This document shows, one piece after another, positions 42,922 through 50,333 of a DNA stretch of 64,000 bases. The stretch lies in the NCBI RefSeq assembly GCF_047238345.1, contig NZ_JBDFMQ010000001.1, positions 2,294,001 to 2,358,000 of the forward strand. Reading direction: 5' to 3'. A program made the translations under genes and the position numbers. The DNA comes from Shouchella sp047238345. GTDB lineage: Bacteria; Bacillota; Bacilli; Bacillales; Bacillaceae_D. The notes beneath the pieces are model-generated. The model was not told the origin of the DNA, searched no databases, and saw only the letters and a program-made list of their open reading frames with translations. The number at the start of each line of letters is the position of its first letter. The first letter of the stretch is position 1.

Positions 42922-43518
42922 ATGAAAAAAACACTAACAGGCTTCATACTACTTTTAGCCTTTATGCTCGCACTGCCAACAAATTTGGCATTCGCTCATT
43001 CTCATCAAGAGTCTACTTCACCAAGTGAGCACGAAGAGGTCACAGAACCAGTAGATGAGATTAGCGTTACATTTGATGCTGGGATCGCTACCGGAGATAT
43101 TGAAGTGACAAACAATACAACAAATGAAGAAATCGAGCCTGCTTCTGTTGAAGTAGAATCAACTGTCATTACAGCTCAATTTGATGAACCACTTCCGAAC
43201 GGCGAATACATCGTTTATTGGGAAAATATCGGGGACGACACGCACCATGTTGATGGTGAATTTACATTTACCGTGAACGTTCCTGAAGAAGAGTTAGAAG
43301 AAGAAGGAACAGCTGAAGAAGACGCGACAAATGAAGATGCGACTGAAGAAGAGTCTACTGATAATGCTTCTGAACAAGAAACAAATGTTGAAGACGAGCA
43401 GTCAGAAACAGACAATGCCGATTCTGGTTCTGCCGTCCTATGGATCTCAATTATTCTAGCCGTTTTATTCATTGGTGGTTTAATTGCGTTTGTTGTTTCA
43501 CGTAAGAAAAAGAAATAA
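42922..43518 (+). CDS. CopC-domain copper resistance-type surface protein
   Basis: A 198-residue exported protein: signal peptide ending AFA, mature N-terminus HSHQES, a CopC fold (about 25-120) with DDTHHVDGEFTFTV, a long acidic Glu/Thr linker (about 122-170) and a C-terminal membrane anchor (LWISIILAVLFIGGLIAFVV) with a basic tail. The N-terminal histidines and the HH in the last strand resemble the CopC copper site. Usual partner CopD is not fused or adjacent. TTTGGAGGG precedes ATG 42922. Confidence 0.85.
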   Translation: MKKTLTGFILLLAFMLALPTNLAFAHSHQESTSPSEHEEVTEPVDEISVTFDAGIATGDIEVTNNTTNEEIEPASVEVESTVITAQFDEPLPNGEYIVYWENIGDDTHHVDGEFTFTVNVPEEELEEEGTAEEDATNEDATEEESTDNASEQETNVEDEQSETDNADSGSAVLWISIILAVLFIGGLIAFVVSRKKKK

Positions 43519-43526
43519 CAGTGTTG

Positions 43527-43562
43527 AACAAGTCATGTATAAAACATGGCTTGTTTTTTTTA
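43527..43562 (+). terminator. Terminator of the CopC-like gene
   Basis: AACAAGTCATGT pairs with ACATGGCTTGTT (one G-T) around five bases, then T run. Confidence 0.85.
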
Positions 43563-43611
43563 CCCAATCTCATGCAAAATTCATACAAAAATAAAAGAAA
43601 TACATAAATTT

Positions 43612-43741
43612 TCGTTTTGAGATGACAAAGTTTCAGCTATAATAAGAAGATACTGCATGTCAGCACAATTCATTTGATGACAAAGATAGCCCTCTTTAAA
43701 AAGTATGCTTGGCTACACTAAAATCATGTGCTGTGTTGTAT
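43612..43741 (+). promoter_or_regulatory. Promoter and structured leader before the AI-2E family gene
   Basis: TATAAT at 43637-43642 with a weak TTTTGA 17 bases upstream. The leader contains nested pairing: CAGCACA (43661) with TGTGCTG (43728) enclosing TAGCC (43687) with GGCTA (43711). GATGACAAAG occurs at 43621 and again at 43676. No known riboswitch class is recognised. Confidence 0.4.
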
Positions 43742-43762
43742 TAGAGGAGGTTGTCTTATTTT

Positions 43763-44860
43763 ATGCTTAATCGCCCCGTTTTAAAGAAACTGATCATCTT
43801 CTTACTAATTGTTGCGGCGGCGCTATTTGTATACTTTAATTTTTCTGCTTTTATGCCCATTCTTTTGGCTTTACTAACCGCAATGATTTTTGAGCCATTT
43901 GTAAAATACTTAAAGCGTAAAATGAAAAGTGAACGCAGACTTTTACCCGTTACAATTGTTTTTCTATCATTTTTACTTATTTGCGGGATTTTACTTTTTG
44001 TATCGATCCGTTATCTTGTAGAATCAATTTACAGTTGGTCTCTGCAAATCCCTCAATATGCATTTGAAGTACAACAGTTTGCCGATGACATGATTGATGG
44101 ATTTCAAACAACACTTGAAAGCATTCCACAAGGTACAGCCATTGTCGCAGAATTAGAACGGTTGTCCACTACGATGGTTGACGCTGTACTAGGCATTACC
44201 GCAACAGTAATTACATCCGTTGCATCGTGGCTACAATCCATCCCTAATTTGCTTTTTGTTGCGCTAATTTATGTCATCACCCTTTTCTTATTTAGCTTGG
44301 ACTTACCACGCCTGCTAACGAATACGTTTAATTTATTTAAAGACGACACTTCACAGAAATTACAATTCGTGTTTCGGCGTATGGGAAAAGTCTTCTTAGG
44401 ATACTGGAAAGCACAATTCATTTTAAGTGTTGGCGTATTTCTTGTCTGTTACATAAGTTTATTATTTATCGCTCCTGGACCTGCGCTCATTATGTCCATT
44501 CTCATTTGGGTAGTCGATATCATTCCACTGTATGTAGGGCCAGCATTGATCCTTGTTCCATGGGGATTGATTGCGATGATTATTGGCAGTACAGCACAAG
44601 GGGTTCAATTAATCGTTCTTGCGCTCGTTTTATTAATCATTCGCCGCATTATTGAACCAAAAGTATTAGGTGATTCAATTGGCTTAAATGCGCTACCGAC
44701 TGTTTTGTCCATGTACTTTGGTTTTGTTTTTTTCGGAGTGCTCGGGCTGATTTTAGGACCATTTGTTTATATTGCGATTCGTTCAGCAAAGGAAGCGGGA
44801 CTGTTTCAATTAACCGCTGAAAAAGCACCTATAACAACGCCAAACACGACTCCTGATTAA
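43763..44860 (+). CDS. AI-2E family membrane protein (YtvI-like)
   Basis: A 365-residue integral membrane protein of the AI-2E/PerM family, with about eight hydrophobic segments and a long extracellular loop between segments three and four (SLQIPQYAFEVQQFADDMID). The pore-region signature is PKVLGDSIGLNALPTVLSMY. It resembles the sporulation-associated YtvI group in size and N-terminus (PVLKKL), but other paralogues (YrrI, YueF, YdbI) cannot be excluded. Function of the family ranges from export to ion antiport. ATG at 43763; GAGGAGG is 12 bases upstream, long but the nearest. A structured leader precedes it. Confidence 0.82.
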   Translation: MLNRPVLKKLIIFLLIVAAALFVYFNFSAFMPILLALLTAMIFEPFVKYLKRKMKSERRLLPVTIVFLSFLLICGILLFVSIRYLVESIYSWSLQIPQYAFEVQQFADDMIDGFQTTLESIPQGTAIVAELERLSTTMVDAVLGITATVITSVASWLQSIPNLLFVALIYVITLFLFSLDLPRLLTNTFNLFKDDTSQKLQFVFRRMGKVFLGYWKAQFILSVGVFLVCYISLLFIAPGPALIMSILIWVVDIIPLYVGPALILVPWGLIAMIIGSTAQGVQLIVLALVLLIIRRIIEPKVLGDSIGLNALPTVLSMYFGFVFFGVLGLILGPFVYIAIRSAKEAGLFQLTAEKAPITTPNTTPD

Positions 44861-44902
44861 AAAGAAGCTACATGGATTCATACTCCATGCAGCTTCTTTT
44901 TT
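44859..44902. terminator. Bidirectional terminator between the AI-2E gene and yhfK
   Basis: AAAGAAGCT-A-CATGGA pairs with TCCATG-C-AGCTTCTTT with T runs on both sides. Confidence 0.85.
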
Positions 44903-44903
44903 G

Positions 44904-45548
44904 TTATAGTTGTTTTAATGCATCCTCAATTAAGTGATTTCCGCTCGTTAAATCAAAGGCCTGATTAACCGTCGCATCGTCTTCTAAACAAGCGACAATA
45001 ACGTTCGCGACATCTTCTCTCGGAATATCACCTCGCTCAAGTTCTGTTGCCACTTTCACTTTTCCATTTCCGTCTTCATTCGTCAATCCGCCTGGACGAA
45101 TGATTGTATAGTCTAAACCACTTTTTTTCAGCCATTCATCTGCATAATGTTTCGCAGCACTATAGTACGGAGCTTTAGACATCCAGTTGTCTCGATTATG
45201 AACGCCGATTGCACTTACAATGATAAAGCGATCAACGTTTGCTTGTTTGGCAGCTTCCATTGACTTAATCGCACCGTCAAAATCGATCATCATCGTTTTA
45301 TCAGCTCCGGTATGACCACCAGACCCTGCCGCAAAAACAACGACATCCATATCTTCCATCAACGAAGTAAGGTCTTCTGTTTGTCCTTCTAAATCCCCGA
45401 TTACTGCTTGTATCCCAAGATCTTGATAATTCTCATATTGTTCTGTTTTGCGAACCATTGCTGTTGGCGTATGATTTGTATGTTTTTCTAATTTCTGTAC
45501 TAAGTGACGACCAATTTGTCCATTTGCACCAATGACAAAAACGTTCAT
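44904..45548 (-). CDS. yhfK: NAD(P)-binding SDR_a5-type protein (YhfK)
   Basis: A 214-residue atypical short-chain dehydrogenase with GANGQIGRHLV at the N-terminus, FAAGSGGHTGADKT, VSAIGVHNRD and YTIIRPGGLTNEDG. Exactly the length of B. subtilis YhfK. Likely binds NADP and may act as a quinone or stress-related reductase; no catalytic assignment. Minus strand, divergent from namA. Confidence 0.85.
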   Translation of the reverse strand: MNVFVIGANGQIGRHLVQKLEKHTNHTPTAMVRKTEQYENYQDLGIQAVIGDLEGQTEDLTSLMEDMDVVVFAAGSGGHTGADKTMMIDFDGAIKSMEAAKQANVDRFIIVSAIGVHNRDNWMSKAPYYSAAKHYADEWLKKSGLDYTIIRPGGLTNEDGNGKVKVATELERGDIPREDVANVIVACLEDDATVNQAFDLTSGNHLIEDALKQL

Positions 45549-45686
45549 GTAGACTCATCCTTTCTTGCTTTTACTACTTATATAGTACCCGTAGTCTATT
45601 GGATAAAAACATCAAAGCGTTAAGCAGATTGCTTGCTTCCAGATCGTTCGAGCATTACCGTTAATAATGAAAAAGGAGGAGAAACC

Positions 45687-46712
45687 ATGAATCACTTAAT
45701 GTCTTCATATAAAATTGGAAACCTAGAACTTAAAAACCGCATCGTCATGTCGCCGATGTGTCAGTATTCAGCGGTAAAAAAAGATGGGATGCCTACAGAT
45801 TGGCATTTGCACCACTATACAACAAGAGCAGTAGGTGGTGTTGGATTGATCATAGTCGAAATGACAAATATTGAAGAAGATGGTCGAATTTCGGATTTTT
45901 GTTTAGGGTTATGGTCCGATGCGCATCGTGATGCTTTTAAACCTATCGTTGACCAAGCACATAAGCACGGCGCAAAAATTGGCATTCAAATTGCTCATGC
46001 TGGCAGAAAAGCTGAAGATACGGATTCACCTATTTCAGCATCTCCTATCGCTTACGATGAAACGTTTAAAAAGCCTTACGAAGCATCAGAAAGCGATATT
46101 AAACGTTTAGTAATTGGCTATCAAGATGCCGCACGTCGTGCAGTAGAAGCTGGATTTGATGTCATTGAACTTCACGGCGCTCACGGGTATTTGATCCACC
46201 AATTTTTATCCCCTTATACCAATCAGCGTCAAGATCGTTACGGAGAAGAACGCACATTGTTTGCAGTAGAAGTCATTAAAGCGATGAAAGCCGTCATGCC
46301 GACAGACATGCCGCTTATTATGAGAATATCCGCCATGGAGTATGTGGAAGAAGGATATGAGTTAACGGACGCAGTTGCCTTTTCCCGTACGTTAAAAGAA
46401 GCAGGAGTGGATCTGTTTGATGTTAGTTCCGGCGGTGAAGGGAAGCCAAGTTCAACACGTTTTCAGAAACCTTACGCTGGTTACCAGGTTCCTTTCGCCC
46501 GAAAAATTCGGCAAGAAATTGGTGTGCCGGTCATGGCAGTCGGTATGCTGGAAAACCCAGAAATTGCAAATGCCGCCATTCGCTCAAATGATGCTGATTT
46601 GGTTGCCATTGGTCGTGGGTTGCTTTCTCACCCGTACTGGACGTTTTCAGCAGCAACACAACTCAATTTAGACATGCATGTCCCAAAACAATATGAACAA
46701 GCAACTTTTTAA
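45687..46712 (+). CDS. namA: NADPH dehydrogenase NamA (YqjM), old yellow enzyme family
   Basis: FMN ene-reductase acting on alpha,beta-unsaturated carbonyls and other electrophiles. The 341 residues show MSPMCQYSA (with the flavin-tuning cysteine of the YqjM class), QIAHAGRK, ELHGAHGYLIHQFLSP, the YxxR-type contact region and VAIGRGLLSHPYW. ATG at 45687 with AAAAAGGAGGAG; the frame upstream to 45633 is unsupported. Stands alone between yhfK and a tRNA. Likely a detoxification enzyme. Confidence 0.95.
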   Translation: MNHLMSSYKIGNLELKNRIVMSPMCQYSAVKKDGMPTDWHLHHYTTRAVGGVGLIIVEMTNIEEDGRISDFCLGLWSDAHRDAFKPIVDQAHKHGAKIGIQIAHAGRKAEDTDSPISASPIAYDETFKKPYEASESDIKRLVIGYQDAARRAVEAGFDVIELHGAHGYLIHQFLSPYTNQRQDRYGEERTLFAVEVIKAMKAVMPTDMPLIMRISAMEYVEEGYELTDAVAFSRTLKEAGVDLFDVSSGGEGKPSSTRFQKPYAGYQVPFARKIRQEIGVPVMAVGMLENPEIANAAIRSNDADLVAIGRGLLSHPYWTFSAATQLNLDMHVPKQYEQATF

Positions 46713-46748
46713 TAGCATTTGAGAACGTGCCTACACTCATTATTTCAT

Positions 46749-46790
46749 AAAAAAACTCGTCATACATGGCATGTATGACGAGTTTTTATT
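46749..46790. terminator. Bidirectional terminator between namA and tRNA-Val
   Basis: AAACTCGTCATACAT pairs perfectly with ATGTATGACGAGTTT around GGC, with A and T runs outside. Confidence 0.92.
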
Positions 46791-46794
46791 AAGA

Positions 46795-46866
46795 TGCGCT
46801 GTACAAGATTTGAACTTGTGACCCCTTGCCTGTCAAGCAAGTGCTCTCCCACTGAGCTAACAGCGC
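46795..46866 (-). tRNA. tRNA-Val (GAC)
   Basis: The minus strand folds as a tRNA: acceptor GCGCTGT with ACAGCGC, D arm TAGCTCAGTGGGAGAGC, anticodon stem CTTGC/GCAAG with loop TTGACAG (anticodon GAC), and T arm CAAGTTCAAATCTTG. The discriminator base is A and CCA is not encoded. Isolated single gene. Confidence 0.9.
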
Positions 46867-47015
46867 TCAACCGTTATGTATGATCAACAAATATTATAGT
46901 AGCAAATCATTCTAAAGAAGTCAACTATTCTTTTATTATCCATTAGAATCATTGTACAAATGTGTCGACTACATGCTAGAATACGAGTAATACGATAGAG
47001 AGATGGTGAAAGCTG

Positions 47016-47567
47016 TTGGATTCTGAAAGCTTTAGTACCCCTAGACTACTTTTACGTGAACTGACGTTAGATGATGCCCCTTCGCTTTTACCAATCTGGT
47101 CTGACATCCGAGTAACCCGTTACATGAAAATTGACCGATTAACAACAGAAGAAGAAGCACGGCAGCTTATTTCATTATTAAAAAGTCAAATAAAAGCTGG
47201 TCAGTCTTCCCGTTACGCTATTATACTAAAAGATACAAATACGGTAATTGGCACATGCGGCTTTGATCGGTTCCATACGGAGCACGAAAGCGCCACTATT
47301 AGTTATGAGTTAAGTAAAACGTGTTGGGGAAAAGGCTACGCTTCCGAGGCGCTATTTGAAATCATTAAAGACGGCTTTACTCGTCTTCGCCTACACCGAA
47401 TTGAAGCAAGAATTGAGCCAGAAAATGATCGATCCTTCCATGCTTTACATAAACTTGGCTTTATGCATGAAGGACGCTTACGCGGCGCATTGAAAAAAGG
47501 AGATAAATTTGTTGATCAACTCATTTTCTCCATCTTATCTGAAGAACTTGATTCATCTCTCCGATAA
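47016..47567 (+). CDS. GNAT family N-acetyltransferase (RimJ/RimL type)
   Basis: A 183-residue acetyl-CoA-dependent acetyltransferase. STPRLLLRELTLDDA is the classic N-terminal block; CWGKGYASEALFEIIKDGF binds acetyl-CoA; RIEARIEPENDRSFHALHKL is the end of the fold. The RimJ-like class acetylates ribosomal protein N-termini or small amines; substrate unknown. TTG start at 47016 with a weak ribosome site; TGC-TAGAAT near 46971 could be its extended -10. Confidence 0.85.
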   Translation: MDSESFSTPRLLLRELTLDDAPSLLPIWSDIRVTRYMKIDRLTTEEEARQLISLLKSQIKAGQSSRYAIILKDTNTVIGTCGFDRFHTEHESATISYELSKTCWGKGYASEALFEIIKDGFTRLRLHRIEARIEPENDRSFHALHKLGFMHEGRLRGALKKGDKFVDQLIFSILSEELDSSLR

Positions 47568-47603
47568 AAAAACCGAACGCCTTACGGGGCGTACGGTTTT
47601 TTT
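47565..47603. terminator. Bidirectional terminator between the GNAT gene and copZ
   Basis: AAAACCG-A-ACGCC pairs with GGCGT-A-CGGTTTT around a short loop. Confidence 0.85.
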
Positions 47604-47811
47604 ACTTTTTCACATCATACCCTTGCTCTTCAATCTCATTTTCCAATCCATCAAGGCTAACGAGGTCTTTTTTATAGCGAACACTTACTTCTTCCTTGTC
47701 TAAAGCCACATCAACTTGCTCTACCCCGTCAAGGCTTCCGAGCGCTTGCTCAATCGACTTAACACAATGTTGACAAGACATACCACTTACTTTAATGATT
47801 GATTGTTCCAT
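47602..47811 (-). CDS. copZ: Copper chaperone CopZ
   Basis: Sixty-nine residues, the length of B. subtilis CopZ, with a single heavy-metal-associated domain and the copper-binding GMSCQHC motif near residue 10, and EQGYDV near the end. ATG at 47811 has GAGGAGGTAAGG upstream; the longer frame to 47856 is unsupported. It delivers Cu(I), normally to the P-type ATPase CopA, which is not in this neighbourhood. It follows csoR on the same strand. Confidence 0.93.
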   Translation of the reverse strand: MEQSIIKVSGMSCQHCVKSIEQALGSLDGVEQVDVALDKEEVSVRYKKDLVSLDGLENEIEEQGYDVKK

Positions 47812-47887
47812 TTTCCTTACCTCCTCATATTTAAAACAGACAATGTGAGCTAACACAACTCACTCGCTTTATTGCCTGTTGCCCATC

Positions 47888-48196
47888 TTATTTTGAAAAC
47901 CGACTGATGACATCCATTAGTTCTGCAATGGCTTCATCGCCATTCCCATTCTTTATTGCATCAGACACACAATGTTTAGAATGATCTTCCAACATGGTCA
48001 TACTCACTTTTCTTAGTGCCGCTTGAATGGCTGATAATTGAATGAGTACATCCACACAATAGCGATCGTCTTCAACCATTTTTTGAATTCCTCGTACTTG
48101 TCCTTCAATGCGCTTTAAGCGATTTGTTAATGACGTCTTTTCATCATGATTTCGATGCGTCTTTTGCTCCGTTGTAACGGATTGTTGCTCATGCAT
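47888..48196 (-). CDS. csoR: Copper-sensing repressor CsoR
   Basis: DUF156/CsoR family of 102 residues that binds Cu(I) and releases the copZA promoter. The ligand triad Cys47, His72 and Cys76 (YCVDVL, EDHSKHC) has the Cu(I)-type spacing. NRLKRIEGQVRGIQKMVEDD is the family hallmark. I chose ATG 48196 because GGGGTGAG is at correct spacing; GTG 48205 is inside that site. Directly upstream of copZ. Confidence 0.93.
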   Translation of the reverse strand: MHEQQSVTTEQKTHRNHDEKTSLTNRLKRIEGQVRGIQKMVEDDRYCVDVLIQLSAIQAALRKVSMTMLEDHSKHCVSDAIKNGNGDEAIAELMDVISRFSK

Positions 48197-48220
48197 TACA
48201 CTCACCCCGATCTTTCTTTA

Positions 48221-48249
48221 AGTATACAAGATCCATCTTTGATTGTAAA
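48221..48249 (-). promoter_or_regulatory. SigA promoter of csoR
   Basis: TTTACA and TATACT with exactly 17 bases between, about 25 bases upstream of the csoR start. Confidence 0.55.
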
Positions 48250-48356
48250 AACAAGGGTTTCATCATTGACACGCTACAGCCAATGCGATATCTTTTTGAT
48301 GTAGAAGAACTTACAAGAGAGAGAAACGAATTTATCAATGTATTGGGAGTGGAACT

Positions 48357-49133
48357 ATGGAGAAAGCAACGATTTTTTTTGATATTGATGGGACGCTTTT
48401 AGATGACAACAAAGAATTACCTTCATCGACAAAAGAATCGATTAAACAGCTACAACGGGATGGGCATCATGTCGCAATCGCAACGGGTAGAGCCCCTTAC
48501 TTTTTTAAAGACTTACGAGATGAGCTGAACATCGATTCCTACATTTGCTTTAATGGGCAATACGTCGTCTACAAAGGCGAACTCATTTATCAAGATACAT
48601 TAAACCCAACAACATTTAGTCGGTTCGAGCGCTATGCTTCAACGTCTAATCATCCACTCATTTTTATGTCTGCAGATGCGTTTACAGCGAATCATGCGGA
48701 TCATCCAGATATTCGAGAAAGTATGTCATCATTAAAATTAGATTTGCCCACTTATAACCCTAATTATTATGAACAAAGCCATTTACATCAAGCCTTGTTA
48801 TTTTGCAAACCAGATGAAGAAGCAGACTACCGTGAGCGGTTTCCAGATTTTAAATTCGTACGCTGGCATCCTCTATCTGTAGATGTTCTCCCCGTTAACG
48901 GTTCAAAGGCAATTGGAATTTCGAAATTCATTGCACACGCAGGGATTGATTTAAAAAGCGTTTACGCATTCGGTGATCAATTAAATGATCTTGAGATGCT
49001 CTCTTATGTTGAACATGGCGTAGCGATGGGAAATGCGCCTCAAGAAGTTCAAGCGCAAGCTCGTTACATTACGAAACATGTAAATGAAGACGGCATCAAA
49101 CATGGCCTTTCCCTTGTCGGATTGTTGAATTAA
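48357..49133 (+). CDS. HAD superfamily Cof-type phosphatase (YkrA-like)
   Basis: A 258-residue HAD-IIB phosphatase. Motif I FFDIDGTLLDD with both aspartates, motif II IATGRAPYFF, the lysine in NGSKAIGISKF, and motif IV AFGDQLNDLEM are intact. The size and IRESMSSLKLDLP region resemble B. subtilis YkrA; the substrate is a small phosphate ester of unknown identity. GGGAGTGG precedes ATG 48357. Confidence 0.88.
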   Translation: MEKATIFFDIDGTLLDDNKELPSSTKESIKQLQRDGHHVAIATGRAPYFFKDLRDELNIDSYICFNGQYVVYKGELIYQDTLNPTTFSRFERYASTSNHPLIFMSADAFTANHADHPDIRESMSSLKLDLPTYNPNYYEQSHLHQALLFCKPDEEADYRERFPDFKFVRWHPLSVDVLPVNGSKAIGISKFIAHAGIDLKSVYAFGDQLNDLEMLSYVEHGVAMGNAPQEVQAQARYITKHVNEDGIKHGLSLVGLLN

Positions 49134-49150
49134 CACAACAAAGCTATACA

Positions 49151-49182
49151 AAAAAGAGCACGCAGTAGCGTGCTCTTTCTTT
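49151..49182 (+). terminator. Terminator of the HAD phosphatase gene
   Basis: AAAGAGCACGC pairs with GCGTGCTCTTT around AGTA, then CTTTC. Confidence 0.85.
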
Positions 49183-49207
49183 CATACTTATGTAACGATT
49201 TCTCAAA

Positions 49208-49280
49208 CGCGCCTAGCAGGATTCGAACCCACAACGCGAGAACCGGAATCTCGTGTGATATCCCCTTTCACCATAGGCGC
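49208..49280 (-). tRNA. tRNA-Arg (CCG)
   Basis: Minus-strand tRNA: acceptor GCGCCTA with TAGGCGC, anticodon stem CGAGA/TCTCG with loop TTCCGGT (anticodon CCG), T arm TGTGGGTTCGAATCCTGC region. Discriminator G; CCA is not encoded. It would read CGG codons. Confidence 0.88.
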
Positions 49281-49348
49281 CAACGACACGTATAAATATA
49301 CTTGAATGAGAGGGAGTTGTCAATTATAAAATCTCCCTCTAGCCATAA

Positions 49349-49714
49349 TTAAGAAGATTGATGGTTCTTTTCGCCCTCTGCAAACATCACTTTAAAACGC
49401 TCGTTAATGTCCTCTTCCTTATACCCTGCTTGTCCAAGACGAACGCCAAAATTCTTCGCATACAGTTGAAGACGCTGAGACATCTTATTATATTTCTTTG
49501 CTTCTGTACCTTTTACTTCGCTAGCACGACCGTCTGCGTTTGAAATCACATTCTCCACAACAAACAGCGCTTTCCACAGTGTCTCTTCATCCATACCTTG
49601 GTGAATGGTGCTTAACTCGTCAACAACCTCTTTATAAAATTGCTGAAATTCTTTAAACGTAATGTCATCTTCCATGTTCAAGTAATGCTGAATTTTATCA
49701 TATTGTTCTTGCAT
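49349..49714 (-). CDS. Hypothetical protein of 121 residues
   Basis: Not recognised. Soluble, mostly helical and charged, with no membrane segment. It has KEFQQFYKEVVDELSTIHQGMDEETLWKA-type helices and a lysine-rich middle (EVKGTEAKKYNKMSQRLQLY). AAAGGGGG precedes ATG 49714. It lies between tRNA-Arg and the bkd cluster with its own strand-matched position, ending 35 bases from no visible strong terminator. Codon use is like its neighbours. Confidence 0.7.
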   Translation of the reverse strand: MQEQYDKIQHYLNMEDDITFKEFQQFYKEVVDELSTIHQGMDEETLWKALFVVENVISNADGRASEVKGTEAKKYNKMSQRLQLYAKNFGVRLGQAGYKEEDINERFKVMFAEGEKNHQSS

Positions 49715-49775
49715 GATCTTACCCCCTTTGCTCTTGGTTATTATACCATAGGAAACTTTGGCATGCGACTGTATC

Positions 49776-49831
49776 GAAAAAAAGAGGACTCCCCCTAAAG
49801 AGGAGAAAGTTCCTTTTTAGGTGTGAGTCCT
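49776..49831 (-). terminator. Terminator of the bkd-brxB operon
   Basis: On the minus strand AGGACTC...CCTAAA pairs with TTTAGG...AGTCCT, followed by C and seven T. Confidence 0.8.
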
Positions 49832-49837
49832 ATCGTC

Positions 49838-50266
49838 TTATTTACAGTGAGAATCAAATGCTTGTTCAAGTTTCTGAACAACTTGAATCGGTTCATGTCC
49901 TTCAATTTCATGACGCTCAACCATCATTTGAATTTCGCCATCTTTTAAAAGCGCAAATGAAGGAGAAGATGGACCATATCCTTTAAAGAACTCTCTTGCT
50001 CGAGCAGTTGCTTCTTTATCTTGACCAGCAAATACGGTTACAAAGCGATCTGGTGTTGCTTCGTAATTTTTCATATAAGCGGCAGCAGGACGAGCAATTC
50101 CGCCTGCACAGCCACAGACTGAGTTCACCATAACGAGTGTCGTTCCTTTTTCTGTTAATGTTTGCTCAACGTCCTCGACCGTTTGTAATTGCGTATAGCC
50201 TGCTTGAATCATATCATTTCTCGCATCTTGTACGACATCATTCATGAAAAAATTAAATTGTTGCAT
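49838..50266 (-). CDS. brxB: Bacilliredoxin BrxB (YqiW)
   Basis: A 142-residue thioredoxin-fold protein that removes bacillithiol from bacillithiolated proteins. The active motif CGC in MVNSVCGCAGGIARPAA and YGPSSPSFALLKDGEI are diagnostic of the YphP/YqiW family; ERHEIEGHEP follows. In B. subtilis yqiW is next to bkdB, as here. AAGGAGGGTG precedes ATG 50266. Confidence 0.95.
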   Translation of the reverse strand: MQQFNFFMNDVVQDARNDMIQAGYTQLQTVEDVEQTLTEKGTTLVMVNSVCGCAGGIARPAAAYMKNYEATPDRFVTVFAGQDKEATARAREFFKGYGPSSPSFALLKDGEIQMMVERHEIEGHEPIQVVQKLEQAFDSHCK

Positions 50267-50333
50267 GAAATCACCCTCCTTCCCTTATATTTTAGGGGAA
50301 ACAATTGGTTTGCACAAGTTTTTAAAATCAAAC

